64,000 nucleotides of DNA from Allodiplogaster sudhausi (taxonomy: Eukaryota; Nematoda; Chromadorea; Rhabditida; Diplogasteridae). This document shows, piece after piece, positions 10,640 through 22,879 of the stretch; position 1 is the first letter of the stretch, and every line of letters starts with the position of its first letter. The DNA lies in assembly GCA_945643635.1 (NCBI GenBank), contig CALZFC010000006.1, positions 4,456,001-4,520,000 of the forward strand, written 5' to 3'. Made by a program: the position numbers and the translations under genes. Below the pieces are notes generated by a model. The model worked only from the letters and a program-made list of their open reading frames with translations, was not told the DNA's origin and did no database searches.

Positions 10640-12050
10640 TAACGATTTCGTATACATTTTTCTATTTGAAAGTAGTTTAGTTTTTTTTTTCATTCTATCA
10701 ATTTTTGCATATAAGACAAATTTTCTTAAACAAAACATCACAATACCAGCACTCTTTTAAGCCTTTTTCAATAGCGGGTTTTTTTCCTTTGAACAAAAAA
10801 AAAGAAGCACTTGCTTCATCGACGATGAAAAAAAATCAAACTCATCTAAGAATGCTTCTATTTCAGAGGTTTTTCTTGTTAAAAGTATTTTTATATATAT
10901 AGATATATTGTATTTTTTATCTTCTCATCACACTATTTTAGAGTTTTCTAAATTGATTTTTTATTGACCTCTTCGATTTACGATTCCTAACCTGACGAAG
11001 GACCGGGCCAAGAAGCGAGAGAGAACAACATGAGTGTTCAACCGTCCGAGGGAGCAGTGAAGTCAGAACAATGAGATGAGAAAGCCGCAACCGTCCGAGG
11101 GCGATGAAGACTGGCAGAATGACTATCTCTTTACATGAGAAAGCATGTCAAAGTGTTGAAGCGCAAATGATTTCAACATGATCTTTTCATTTTTACCAGT
11201 CCAGATAACCTTTTGATGTCCTTTGTATTTGTTTGAACATTTATTGATTACGTAAATTCAACCGATATAGGCTAAATTTTGTGTTTTTTCGTTTTTTGAT
11301 ATTTTAGTATCGCATACTAAAAAGGAAAATTCTATTTTTGACATTTAATGGAATAAATATTAGAAAAAAACATTAGATTTTATTATTGCAAAATATATAT
11401 TAAAGGATTTCTCGGGCGAAAGATGTATCCATGTTGAAACTGTTTACAAGATTAGTTGTAATCTGTCAGATGTTTCAACATTGACATAATTGACTAAAAC
11501 AAGGAAGTGTCATTCGTCTAGCTGCAGAGCAAGCCGTAATTACACTTTAACAACCCACTACTGAATGGAAGAAACTCTAATTGTAAGGGAAACTCGGCGA
11601 ACATTTCACCTGATGTTTTTCGACGTTTGAAAACGCTGTCCTTCAAAATTAAAGGCTTATATTAGATACTTTTCTATGGCTTCCGCGAACAGTGAAAAGC
11701 CGTTTGCAAATTTCCAACTACAGTCAAATTTGAGTTCAACTAAAAAGGATGTTTGATGAAGTTTTTAGTCCAATTTCTAAATAAAAGTGTGAATATTCTG
11801 TGATCTGAAAATTCCTACCTCGACGAAACACATGGCGAAAAATATTTATTAAAGCTGGTATGAGCTTTGTTTACAATGTTTTAACTACAGTGGCTCTCTT
11901 CTTATATGTACATAGATATGCCATTTCGACAAAGCAGTTTGCTATTCAGAACAATATATATCCAATATTTTACTTGAAATCAAATATTTTTTTTAAATCA
12001 AAGTAACAAAATATTCTTCAAGTATTGTATGCAAATGCTATGTATCAGGC
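10640..12050. other. Intergenic region between the secreted Lys/Pro-rich gene and receptor copy B
   Basis: AT-rich sequence with poly-T runs. A 20-base word CAACCGTCCGAGGG occurs twice (about 11040 and 11090). The part from about 11640 to 11960 is the B-side copy of the conserved receptor 5' flank. No exon could be supported. Confidence 0.5.
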
Positions 12051-14124
12051 ATGTATGGTTGGGAGCTTGTGGACTTCATCCAATTCTTCTTGGAGTTGTC
12101 CATCGGCGTACCTTCCATTCTTCTCAATCTTCTGCTACTCTACTGCACGACAACTGCGACGCCTCCATGCCAACGCTTCTACGGATACCAGATATATTAT
12201 CAGGTATGCTATATACGACTCCTTTTTACAGCCCCATATGATGAATAACTAATTTCATACAGAATCTACATGGAACTGCCTATTAAACTACACATTCCTA
12301 TGTATGGGTAACTTGCGTAAAGAAATCGTGTTCATTATGTGTTGGTATGTATTTGTTGAAGCTGTCCACATTCTTGATTTGAAGATTGGCGTGGAGTTAA
12401 CCAGCTGCTGTGGCAATCTGCTGGGCATGACACGCATGGTGTACTCGACGAAGGCCTACGCTTTCGTGCACTACGGGCCGTGCTCGCTGATATCGAATCG
12501 ACTCTGCTTCGTGACAACGGTGCGCAATGTCATGTTATGCATTGTATTGTTGGCGGCCCAAACAAAAGTTCGAGTCATTAATCACCTCCTGAACATGGAC
12601 TATTTTCATGACTTGAAGGGATTTGGAAAATCCAAGTAGTACGTACCTAGATATACATGTAGCTTGAACAGAGCGCGCGCTTAACCGTCAACGATTGATA
12701 TCCTGTATGCCTATTAAAGACAATGTCGCTCTTCGGCTACATGTACTCGCTCGGCTGCTTCAGCTTCAGCTTCGTCTTCCGCCTCTACACTCTTTCTCGC
12801 CCGCCTCCATCAACTAGAGTCTTCCTTATCATTATCGCCGCGCTCTCAACAATTCCATTCCCACTGATTGTCAGAAAATGCCCTCTAAGAACTCATATGA
12901 AATTAACGAGAATGAGAAGTCAGAAGGGAATTGGAGGATTAAAATTTGCAGTACGAGTTCTTCTTGTTTGAAGACAAAGACACCGTAAAATATTTGCGAG
13001 ACTCACGGCCTGAATACAAGGATCTTCAGCCAATTCACGTCACTGGTACCTTTGGATGATTAAATTAGAGCTTCTTTTTTTATATTTGTTAGAATAGAGG
13101 AGACTCTACTCGATGGAGCACAAACTGTACGAGATGTCTCGCGTTGCAGGAAATGTATCTCAAGGTCCACTGCTCTCCAACCTATTCGCTTTCTTATTCT
13201 TCGCCTTCGTCTCCTTCGGCACTGTCGTTATTGTTGCGATCTGCGTGGCATCGCGCCTTTTGATTCTTCGTCGCTTGGCAGCGGAAAATACACGAATGTC
13301 GCCTGCGACGCGCGCTCAGCATCGATCGTTTGTTCGGGTACTTTTGTTCACTCATAAATACTTTTGAGTAAACAAAAGTAACCGAACAAACGCTCGATGC
13401 TTTGTTTACTCATAAATACTTTTGTTTCTCCGTAAATACCTTTGTTTACACCGTAAATAATTTTGTTTACTCCGTATATACTTTTGTTTACTTGAAAATA
13501 CTTTTGTTTTCTCCGAAAATACTTTTTTTACTCCATAAAAATTTTTGTTTACCCAAAAAATATCAATCACATTTGCAGTAAACTAACTGTATGCGGTTTT
13601 AGATAACCACAACACAGATCGTGCTTTCTGCCGTCGCTTTCTATGCGATTGCGTACAGTTTCATGGCTGGCTCTGATTTGATCATCGCCAAAGTCTACGA
13701 TTGTTCGTCGTTTTTGGTGAGAAGAACTGTGATGCTCTTGTACTTCATGAAATCTCACTGATTTATTTTATACGATTTAGAAAATGCATTGTTTCATGTG
13801 CATTTAATTAAATATTGACTTTCCATGTTCACGGATAACAAAGTAAATGTTTTAGGTAATGCATATTCAATTCCTTGTATCGCCAACAATCACGCTCTAT
13901 TGGATTAAGGCGTACAGGAAGTAAGACTCGATATTTCTCAAATTCAAGAACGGACTATTATACAGTTTTTATGTTTGTTTTTGAAGATAAAAAACCTTAT
14001 AATTTTTTTAGGATTTTTTTCTTTAAGGAAATCTTTCGAGCTTTTAATTCGTATGAAGTTAGTGAATGGAAAAGTGCCACAGCGAACTCGACCAACAATG
14101 ATCACAAGAAGCCTCTCGAGGTAA
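12051..14124 (+). CDS. Srd-like serpentine chemoreceptor (copy B), 331 residues
   Basis: Eight exons join in consistent phase: 12051-12203, 12385-12519, 12720-12869, 12952-13045, 13150-13337, 13603-13716, 13856-13920 and 14028-14124. The ATG at 12051 was chosen because M-(Y/H)GWEL is conserved in all three paralogues. The chain has a TM1 exon (SIGVPSILLNLLLLYCTTTA), a TM2/3 exon with CCGNLLGMTRMVYS and HYGPCSLIS, TM4 (RVFLIIIAALSTIPFPLI), a divergent loop, TM5 (VSFGTVVIVAICVASRLLIL), the RAQHRSFVR turn into TM6, and TM7 with SPTITLYWIKAYRK. The SP..TLY..-YR ending and overall length fit nematode seven-transmembrane families, best the Srd group (7TM_GPCR_Srd), which act as chemosensory G-protein-coupled receptors in ciliated neurons. 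Srh-like affiliation is the main alternative. No lesion is visible. Confidence 0.72.
13318..13560. repeat. Hairpin over the exon 5 donor plus minisatellite, intron 5 of receptor B
   Basis: The end of exon 5 and its donor (13318-13354) are repeated in inverted orientation at 13365-13401, matching at about 34 of 37 positions. They could fold into a stem that includes the splice donor. It is followed by about eight degenerate copies of a 22-30 base unit containing CTTTTGTTTACTCCGTAAATA-like sequence up to about 13550. Confidence 0.7.
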
Positions 14125-14129
14125 TAAGT

Positions 14130-14918
14130 GCATCTCACGCAATCAATGTTCTTGTAGTGCACGTCTCCCCTGTAGTTTCTCTTAATGTGATGCATAGTAA
14201 ACTTGGTCATCATTGTTGTCCTTTTTCATATGTATGTTTTACTATAATCGCTTTATCATATTATTAAGGCAGTTTATTATACAGACCAGACTGATGAGCC
14301 TGTGTCGATTATATAAAACAAATGAGGTTGCACCCGAGCAACTACAGTCTATGACGTCTGTAGCCTTGGCGAAGTCCTCCAGAAAGGCTAAGTACATAAG
14401 TACAGATTCCAAAGAACCTCCAGAGTTCTCTCGTGTATCTCTCTCGTTTAAATGAATGAACATATTACCTACATTCAGAGTAATACATCATTTTCGACGG
14501 TGAGGGACAAAGAAAACGCCATGACGCACAATTACAGCATGTTCTGTTGAGAGAAAATGTTTATAACACAAATTAAAAATTTTAGGTCGGCGGCTCATTT
14601 CAAATCATTTACATAGGTATGTAGCACACATCGACCGTATAAACTTAGTTTTCGTATTTGGCATTAGAATGTGGTCAAATTCAAAATGAACCAACCTACA
14701 CATGCGTACCATGCGCTTGATGTTGTTCATTGAGTGCAAGACACTCAATGTGAGAAAATGTATGTATGTATGTCTACACAAATTGCTGCTTTGTCGAAAC
14801 CTATAATAAAAGGTGGACGATGAAATTCATACGGAAGCTGGCAAAAGTCTTTTTTTTTGTAAGCAACCGTTTATTAGAATTACTTTTGAAGATTCACATT
14901 ATTCAAATAATATCAGAC
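14130..14918. other. Intergenic region between receptors B and C
   Basis: No supported gene. Contains short open frames without splice signals and (ATGT)n-type repeats near 14760. Receptor C starts 795 bases after receptor B ends, in the same direction. Confidence 0.5.
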
Positions 14919-17900
14919 ATGCACGGTTGGGAGCTTCTGGACTATATTCAAGTCTTCTTGGAGTTGTCCAACGGTGTACCTTCGATCCTGCTCAATCTTC
15001 TGCTATTCTATTGCACGGCGACTGCGACGCCTCGTAGCCAACGCTTCTACGGTTACCAGATATACTATCAGGTAGGTGTCAAAGGCATTCTGCAGATGAC
15101 AACGAATAACTTCGTACTGCAATGTCATAGATCATTTAACTCGTTAAAATGCCTGACATAAGTCGTTTAAAAAAAAACAAATTATATTCTTTAGTATCCG
15201 TAAAACCGTTGTCAATATTTTCTCCGTTTTGAAGATTGGAATCGAGTTTCCAACCTGCTGTTGTAATCTACTGGGAATGACCCGCATGGTTTACTCGACT
15301 CATGCCAGTGCTTTCGTGCATTATGGGCTATGCTCACTGGTCTCGTCCCGGCTCTGCTTCATTACAACTGTTTGTAACTTTATTTAATTTGTAACCAAAC
15401 ATCAATTTGATTTCTTGAATTTGAAGTAGTTAATGAGAGCGAGAAGGTATAATTGCCGAATATTGTTGGTGGTGTCGCTCTTCGGCTACATCTACTCGCT
15501 CGGCTGCTTCAGCTTCAGCTTCGTCTTCCGCCTCTACACTCTTTCTCGCCCTCCACCATCAACTCCATTCTTTTTTCTCATTATCGCCGCGCTATCAACA
15601 ATACCTATGCCATTCATTGTCAGTTCGAGACCACTTATTGCTGGACAGAATACTGGAGTGGAGGACAGAGCGCGAATGCAGAAGCCAAATGAATCATTGT
15701 GATATTTGCAGTATCAGATTTTCCTATTCGGTTACGGAAACTCTAAAATCGTATGGTCTGTTCTGAAGTGGTCGAGGCCCGACTACACGAACCTAGAGCC
15801 AAGATACCTTAGCGGTACGCAGCGAGTTTATGTTATCTTGAAATTTTATTTTTATTAGTTCCACCTCCAAGCAAGCAATATTCGATGCAAAATTAAGAGA
15901 ATCGCTTCAGACTTAATCATGTCTCGTCGTGAGGCTTCATTGCATTACAGGAGCGCCAGCTCCTATTCCGGCTTTCGAGAACAAATTCACGTACATCTTC
16001 CTCGCATTCGTCTTAGTCGGCACAATCGCCATTGTCACAATCTGCGTAACATCGCGTCGTCTCATTCTTCGTCGCCTAGCAGCGGAAAACACACGCATGT
16101 CAACCGCTACGCGCGCTCAGCATCGAGCGTTTGTTGGGGTAGGTAGGAGACCCGATCTACCTTTGCTCGGTAGTTAAGGTACATTTTCTACTCTGATTTT
16201 TATCCACCCTGTCCAGGTAGTCAGGATACTTTATCTATCCTGAACCGGTTGTTATGATTCTTTATCTTCTACCAAGGCCCGGTAGATAGGATAGTTGATC
16301 TACCCTGGCCCGGTAAGTAGTGTACTTGATCTACCATAGTCCGGTAGGTAGGGTACCCGATCTACATTTGCTCGGTAGTTAGAGTGCATTATCTATCCTG
16401 ATTCGGTAGTTACGGTACTTAATCTACACACTATCTCGGTTATTAGGGAAATTGATCTACCCTGGCCCGGTAGTTCGCGTACTTGATCTACCATGGTCCG
16501 GTTGGTAGGGTACTTAATCTAAACCAGCTCGGTAGTTTGGGTACATGCTCCACCCTTATTTCGGTAGTTTGGGTGCTTGATCTACCCTGGCTCGGTAATG
16601 CGCGTACTTGATCTACCAGGGCCCAGTAGGTACTGTACTCTATCTACTCTGAAGTGGTATATAGGGTACATCATCCGACTTGACCCGGTAGTTCGGATAC
16701 TTAATCTACCCAGGCACGGTAGTTTAGGTGTCTGATCTACCCTGATCCGGTAGATAGCTTACTTGATTTACTTTAGCCCGGTAGATGGGGTACTTGATCT
16801 ACTCTGGCCCGGTAGTTAAGAGAGCCAATCTGAGAGACTCGAGCACGGGCATGTCGGGAACAAAATTATTTTTTGATTTTTTATTCCTTCTAATGGCTTA
16901 TGTAGCACCCTATAGAGATCCCAAAAAAATTGTTCCAAAAATTTTTTTCTGTTATTTCACCATGGATATGAACCGAAAACCCTAAAAAACTCAAATGATC
17001 ATAACTTTGTTCGTTGTTGAGATATATTAATTTTGAACAGTTTATTCAATTCCAAATTGAAAGACGCACGCACAAAACTCGTGTTAATCACTTTTTAAAA
17101 ATATTTCATTAAAGGTCTCATTTTGGCATTTTAATATTTCGAGTGGTGCGTTTGGGGCATAACAACCCCCCATGTCAAAAAGCTGAAAGCACCACGTGAA
17201 AGAGCGACCTTTGTTACCATTATTTAGATGCATTTCATTCAGAAATCCGGTCCCCAATTTTAGAACATTTTGAATTGAAGCGCGCGAGTCGGTCAAAATG
17301 GCGCATTTTTCGGCCGCCGAGGCACCGCGCAAGCGCATTCATCGATCCATAACTACGCTCAATCTTAATCTTTCAAAATCGTAAGTATATCATCTTAGAG
17401 CTCTCACGGAGATCTTCAAATGGTACATACATACTTTTATTGAAAAATTTGAATTTATATGGGAAATTTCGTTCTGTATAATAGGAAAGCTTAAAAAACT
17501 ACTTCAGAAACGTTTCCACATGCCGAAACATACATCAAAAGAAAGAGGAGGAAATTTGGTACAAGATGAACCCCTTTCAATGGAATTCCATGCATACGAT
17601 CTTTTGTTATAAGCCATAAGAGTAGGATAGCAAGGCCTTATGGAAAAACTGTAGAAAATAGGATTGGAATATTCTAATTCGAATTTGGAATATTCTAATT
17701 CGAATAACCTAAAATGTGAATTCTTGAACAAAATGACAGCGATGCTACTGGCACTAAATTTATGACTTATAACAAAAGATCGTATGCATAGAATTCCATT
17801 GAAAGGGGTTCATCTTGTAGCAAATTTCATCCTCTTTCTTACGATGTATGTATCGACAGGCGAAAATGTTTTTAAAGTAGATTGTTAAGCCTTCTAATTG

Positions 17901-19434
17901 TACAGAACGAAATTTCCCATATAAATTGAAACTTTTCAATAAAAGTATGTATGTAACATTTGAAGGTCTCCGCGAGAGCTCTTAGATGATATACTTACGA
18001 TTTTGAAAGATTAAGATTGAGCGTAGTTATGGATCGATGAATGCGCTTGCGCGGTGCCTCGGCGGCCGAAAAATGCGCCATTTTGACCGACTCGCGCGAT
18101 TCAAGTCAAAATGTTCTAAAATTGGGGACCGGATTTCTGAATGAAATGCATCTAAATAGGGGTAACAAAGGTCGCTCTTTCACGCGGTGCTTTCATCTTT
18201 TTGACATGGGATAGTTTTTATGCCCCAAACGCACCACTCGAAATATTAAAATGCCAAAATGAGGCCTTTAATGAAATATTTTTAAAAAGTGATTAACACG
18301 AGTTTTGTGCGGCTCCTTTCAATTTGGAATTGAATAAACTGTTCAAAATTAATATATCTCAACAACGAACAAAGTTATGATCATTTGAGTTTTTTCGGGT
18401 TTTCGGTGCATATCCGTGGTGAAATAACAGAAAAAAATTTTGGAACGATTTTTTTGGGATCTCTATAGGGTGCTACATAAGCCATTAGAAGGAATAAAAA
18501 ATCAAAAAATAATTTTGTTCCCGAAATGTCTTGTATAGAGGCCTGCTCGAACCTCTCAGATTGGCTCTCTTAAGGTAATTGATCTACCCTGGCTCATTAG
18601 TTTGGGTACATTATCAAGCCTGGCCGCTACATGTAACATATTCTGAAGTAATGTGACACAGTGCGATTTCAGTTCTCTATCAACTTTTCGTAAATATTTT
18701 AGCTGACCACGACGCAGATCGCACTTTCTGCTGTCGCATTCTATGCAATTCTCTATTCGATTGTTGCAACCAGTGGAGTTTCCTCTAAAGTCTACGATTG
18801 CTCGGCGTTTTTGGTGAGCATTATAGCATCATTATTTCACGTGTATTTAATTAAGCGACTTTCTTTGTTGACGCACTCCAAAGAAAACGTTTTAGGTAAT
18901 GCATATTCAGTTCCTAATATCGCCCACAATCACGCTCTATTGGATTACATCGTACAGGAAGTAAGTTCAGCTATACTTCGCCCACTCGGAATATTTCTGT
19001 ATTTTATCTATTAGTCCCCCTTTATTAGAAATTCCCGTGTAATAGTTCCCTTATTGTCATTGAAAAATAGTACACCTCCCTCTAGTAGAAACCGGCCCCC
19101 CTCCAATTATGCCCCCCCCCCCTCTAATAGTCCAATATCTCAACTCGAGACGTACCTCAAATGTTTCCAGGATGGTATGAATATTAAATGCAAATTCATC
19201 CAACAACTCTCCTTGAAGTAGAACCCCCCTCTAAAAGTAGATCTTCTTCGGAAAGGTATTGAAAACGACCGGGGGTACTAATTGAGAAAATGATGTGTAT
19301 CCCTCTATCGTTTTATGAACTAATTTTTTTTCAGACGTTCCTACGAGCTTTTGTCTCGCATGAAGTTAGTGAGAGCACCGATGACTCATCGGACGGTATC
19401 GTCAGTCATGCACATAAATGATGAGGCCCGATGA
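14919..19434 (+). CDS. Srd-like serpentine chemoreceptor (copy C), 347 residues
   Basis: Eight exons in consistent phase: 14919-15071, 15235-15369, 15430-15618, 15712-15814, 15951-16138, 18703-18813, 18896-18960 and 19335-19434. Landmarks are MHGWELLDYIQVFLEL, CCNLLGMTRMVYS, the TM3/4 exon (FSFSFVFRLYTLSRPPP), TM5 (AFVLVGTIAIVTICVTS), ENTRMSTATRAQHRAF and the TM7 ending SPTITLYWITSYRK. Exon 3 has no acceptor at the position used by copies A and B; the nearest in-phase AG is GAAGTAG at 15429, which adds 13 residues, and this is the least certain junction. Intron 5 is 2.56 kb and holds a minisatellite and a palindromic TTAA element; the other introns are 57-520 bases. Same family and role as copy B. 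Apparently functional. Confidence 0.68.
16139..16815. repeat. Minisatellite in intron 5 of receptor C (GATCTACCCTGGCCCGGTAG unit)
   Basis: About 18 degenerate copies of a 30-40 base unit built on GATCTACCCTGGCCCGGTAG and TTAGGGTACTT start directly at the exon 5 donor (GTAGGTAGG). The array resumes for about 60 bases at 18574-18640, after the inserted TTAA element, so the element landed inside the array. Confidence 0.85.
16816..18573. mobile_element. Long palindromic TTAA-flanked element (TTAA-2), 1.76 kb
   Basis: End-to-end inverted repeat with centre near 17690 and termini TTAAGAGAGCCAATCTGAG...CTCAGATTGGCTCTCTTAA. The subterminal GGGAACAAAATTATTTTTTG resembles element TTAA-1, while its inner arms (around 17330-17500) match those of element TTAA-3 at 33170-33300. 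No coding capacity beyond mirror-image frames. Inserted in intron 5 of receptor C, within the minisatellite. Confidence 0.8.
19010..19310. repeat. C-rich low-complexity stretch in intron 7 of receptor C
   Basis: Repeated words of the type CCCCCTCTAATAGT and CTAGTAGAAACC. The same kind of sequence recurs at 22880-23150, upstream of the truncated Str-like gene. Confidence 0.6.
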
Positions 19435-19951
19435 ATGAGGATGTCTGATGAAAAGTGTCGTGTAGATATATGAATATCTACATTCGTATGTACATACATA
19501 CTGTGTATGTACATTTGTACACTGACTCTGTGAGTCCTGTTACATTATACTCGTCTACGTGAGTCGTGCCAGCTCGGAATGGTATTTAATCCCTCGGTAG
19601 GCAGACTCACAGCCGCAGTTCGTGTCACTTCCCTCCTTCTCTCCTCTCACGAGCGGTTGCCCTCCATTCTCTCTCTCCCTTTCTATCTTCTAAAACCTCT
19701 TCGCTCTCTCGCCTCGTCTTCCTGCACTCTATTCCCTGCCCCTCTGAGTGTGTGTTTTTAGAGCTACAATATTGCACTGATTTTATGCAGTGACACTAAG
19801 AACGCTTTTCACATGTATGAACATACATATGTATGTATAATATTCCATGTTCAACCCATCTTTGCTCCCAACGTAGGTCAGAGGATTCTTTGAATAACGA
19901 CAAACGAAAACAACCAAAGTCTCCCGTCTTATGGTGTACTGTAAACAGAGA

Positions 19952-20212
19952 GAAAATATCAGAGAGAGTGAGAGAGAGCGAGAGACAACGAGAGTGAGAG
20001 AGAAGGAGAGAGAGAGAAAGAGAGAGAGGGTGAGAGAGAGGAAGAGAGAGAGGGAGTGAGAGACAAGAGAGAGAGAGAGAGAGAGATAGAGAGTGGCCTG
20101 GCCGCTGTATAATAAGTCAGTCAAGAGAGAAAGAGAGTGAGAGAGCGAGAGAGCGGATAGAGAGACAGAGAGTGAAACAGAGAGATAGACAGAGAGATAG
20201 GGAGAGAGAGAA
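19952..20212. repeat. GA microsatellite array
   Basis: Two adjoining interrupted (GA)n tracts separated by a short unique spacer at 20094-20122. Flanking 19440-19950 and 20213-20545 contain (ATGTAC)-type repeats and no supported gene. Confidence 0.95.
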
Positions 20213-20755
20213 CGAAGAAGAAGATTTTAAATTCATATTTCTTATTGCATTTATTATGAAATTTTATAATGTATTTATTTTCATATAAAAAAAGTAAAAT
20301 ATTCCAAATTAAATACCGTTTTAACACTTAATTTTATAATATATTTATTAATTTATTCGAAATCTTTAATTGGTATACAATGTCGTTGCACTTAAATATC
20401 GCTGCCTACTTCCCTCTGTATGATCAAAGAAATTCATTAAATAACAAAAGAAAGCAAATGACTTGACAGGATATGCGCACAGGCGCTGTTGTGCCGAATC
20501 ACGGTGATAAATGTATTCCCGTGATGGCCGAAGCGTTTCCAGCATCACGCTGACAAGGGAACCATCTGAATATGTTGGAGGATTTTGATCTCACCTGTCC
20601 AGATCGATTAGTACGGTCAAGAAATGATGTCAACTATTTTTACTTTTTCCTTAATGGCCTTCGGCGATTTTATATTAATTTTTAAAAATTGCATAAAATA
20701 ATGGAAATTAATGGCTTTGCAATTATGAATGCCTGAATTGAATCTTGGAATGTGA

Positions 20756-20830
20756 CCAGCGTGGCGCAGTTAGTAGTGCGCTAGCCTACAGTTTTGACTG
20801 TCGCAGGTTCGAATCAATTCCGGTGCTTAT
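20756..20830 (+). other. tRNA-like sequence, probably SINE-derived
   Basis: GACCAGCGTGGCGCAGTTAG and GCAGGTTCGAATC look like RNA polymerase III box A and box B at tRNA spacing. However, the T-stem pairs poorly and the acceptor ends do not pair, so a working tRNA is unlikely. Confidence 0.45.
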
Positions 20831-21059
20831 GTTTTGCTGCAGTTTAATATACTCAAATTTGGTAAAGTAAATATAAAAAATTTATTCTAATGCAAGGAGT
20901 AGGGTGGTGGATGTTTGAAGTTAGCAAATATGATAATCGACGACGAAGCAGTTCAATCAGAAATCAGAAACACAAAGCTCTCGCGGGTACATATGCACTT
21001 TGCCAAAATTATGTACATATGTACTTTGCCAAAATTGAATATCCAAAACAATAGCAAAA

Positions 21060-21140
21060 CATCTCCTCCAAACTGGATTTGAACCCGCGACACTCAAAAC
21101 AACGGGCGAGCGCGCAACTAACTGCGCCACGCTGGTCACA
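21060..21140 (-). other. tRNA-like sequence, inverted relative to the first
   Basis: The minus strand begins GACCAGCGTGGCGCAGTTAG and has GCGGGTTCAAATCC, the same box A and box B pattern as the copy at 20756. The T-arm is better, but the acceptor stem still does not close. The open frame across it (VAQLVARSPVV) is what tRNA-like DNA gives when translated. Confidence 0.45.
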
Positions 21141-21453
21141 TTTTAAATCTCAAGCGGGTCGTTGACAATGGTAAAGCAACGATCAGCACCCCACATCTGC
21201 GATTTATGCAAATTTTAAAAATTAATATAAAATCGCCGGAGGCCATTAAGGAAAAAGTAAAAATAGTTGACATCATTTCTTGACCGTACCAATCGATCTG
21301 GACAGGTGAGATCAAAATCTTCCAACATATCTTCAGATGGTTCCCTTGTGAGTCAGCGTTGTATACCGCTCTCATTTATAAATACAGAGTAACAATTACA
21401 AAGGAATAGGCGCATGATGTGAGGCAATTTATATTGAACAGCTTGAGCTACGA

Positions 21454-22669
21454 CTATTTGCCTTGATGAATACCTTGACCTCCTTGCAACCGTGTGGACG
21501 GCCAGTGTTGGGGGAAGACTTCGCGTCTCATGAAGTCGATCGCATCGGGCGGCGGCTCGAAGCCCTTGTTCAGAAAGTAGACGCTAGTCGGCCACGAAAG
21601 CGCGTAGTACGTGAAGAGGACGGCGAAGGTGACCTTGGTCTCGAGGTATGGACGCCACTGGGGTCTGGAACAGTTCAATGGCTTCCATCTCCGTTATCGT
21701 CAGGCAAATCCAAGAACCGGCTTGCGAACAATAAAACATGCATATTTCATAAATACATCTTCAATCCCGAGCTTTGGGCTCCATTTAGGCTGTGCATCGA
21801 TTAGCATAAAGCAAAAGTTCAATACCACCAAAGTGAATGATAGATATGTATGTATGTATCAATATCATTTTTTTAATGAAAGAATAAACGCGTGTAATAT
21901 TATTCCATTCGAACCATACGTTTTACCGGAGAGGAATATTCTGTTTCTAACTTGCAGAGAACGACGTAGCGATACATGAAGCTGTAAGAGAGTAGCTGCA
22001 TGGTCACAACGTGAGTGCCGCCATAAAGGGAATGGCCCCATCTGCATACAACGTTTTTCGCTTCAACTCTCGATTTAAAAGTATGTCGGTATATTGCTAG
22101 AAGTAATTGACTGGTTACTAGGCTCCCAAAGATTGTTTCACGGACGCTTATTTTTACTGATAATCTTTTATATGAATCAACTCTTATTGTAAGCTTCATA
22201 TTTTTTTATTTGCCTAAACTAAGTGAAAGAAAATATGGAAACCAACTCAAGAAAGTAGGGCCCGACCATAAACATGAACCATTTGCCCTCGGTGACTCCG
22301 GCGACCTTAAGAAGCAGTAAATTGCAGTACTCAGATGCCACGTATATTGTGGATATTTAGGTTGCAAATGAATAGCAGCTTATTCATGAATGATTTACAG
22401 AAACCAACCGGTCGGGTGAACATATACATGAGTGAGAAGAAGACGTCGTGCGAGGCGAACGACATGATGTAGTACTTGTACTTGCCCGTGTGCTGGCTGC
22501 TCTTCGTTTTGGCGAGCCAGATCACCATGACATTCGAAATGATTGCAGTAACTAAAGAAAAGAATACACTTCCCGCCAAAATCATCTTGGCGGGAAAACA
22601 TTAAAAAAAACCAAAGCATGTCCACTCGATCGCGCTGATGACCACTAGGGCGTCGTCCGAGATGTCCAT
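21454..22669 (-). pseudogene. Str-like chemoreceptor, 3'-truncated duplicate (copy E)
   Basis: Exons 22669-22612, 22551-22409, 22305-22247, 22041-21952 and 21664-21454 match the first five exons of the complete receptor at 27558-30163, with the same splice phases. Visible motifs are the start MDISDDALVVISAIEW, TM1 to TM2 (KTKSSQHTGKYKYYIMSFAS), the SLYGGTHVVTMQLLSYSFMY / RYVVLC exon typical of Str TM3, and TM4 (FAVLFTYYALSWPTSVYFL). After HWPS the sequence leaves homology and reaches a TAG at 21456-21454. Exons 6-10, encoding TM5 to TM7, are absent from the next 2 kb. A five-exon product would lack the last three membrane segments, so it is called a truncated pseudogene. The break lies beside the inverted-repeat element at 20560-21350. 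Confidence 0.7.
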
Positions 22670-22879
22670 GACCCCTGACTTAAACGAAATTGTATATTCT
22701 CCTGCGTACTTACGGCAAATTCCAACAAAAATCGAATACACTCACACGCTCATCTACTTTCTCTTCCTCTTTTATACGCTATTTCACATATCGTGAAACC
22801 ATATTATTATTTTTCCACAAGTTAATTTAACTTTAAATACCTTTACTGTTGCCGCTGTATGCATATACTACCGTATATT

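Larger units (their letters stand above)
20560..21350. mobile_element. Inverted-repeat element containing two tRNA-like sequences
   Basis: Arms of about 140 bases (20560-20700 and 21205-21350) are inverted copies, with matching blocks GATTTTGATCTCACCTGTCC, AGAAATGATGTCAACTATTTTTA and TTAATGGCCTTCGGCGATTTTAT. The interior holds two tRNA-like segments in opposite orientation. Sits just downstream of the truncated Str-like gene. Confidence 0.65.

Noticed and set aside
16139..16815. Possible CRISPR-like array
   Set aside because: Units are contiguous and degenerate with no regular unique spacers, and the DNA is eukaryotic; it is an intronic minisatellite.
20957..21139. Frame beginning MTSVAQLVARSPVV
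   Set aside because: It is a translation of a tRNA-like sequence.
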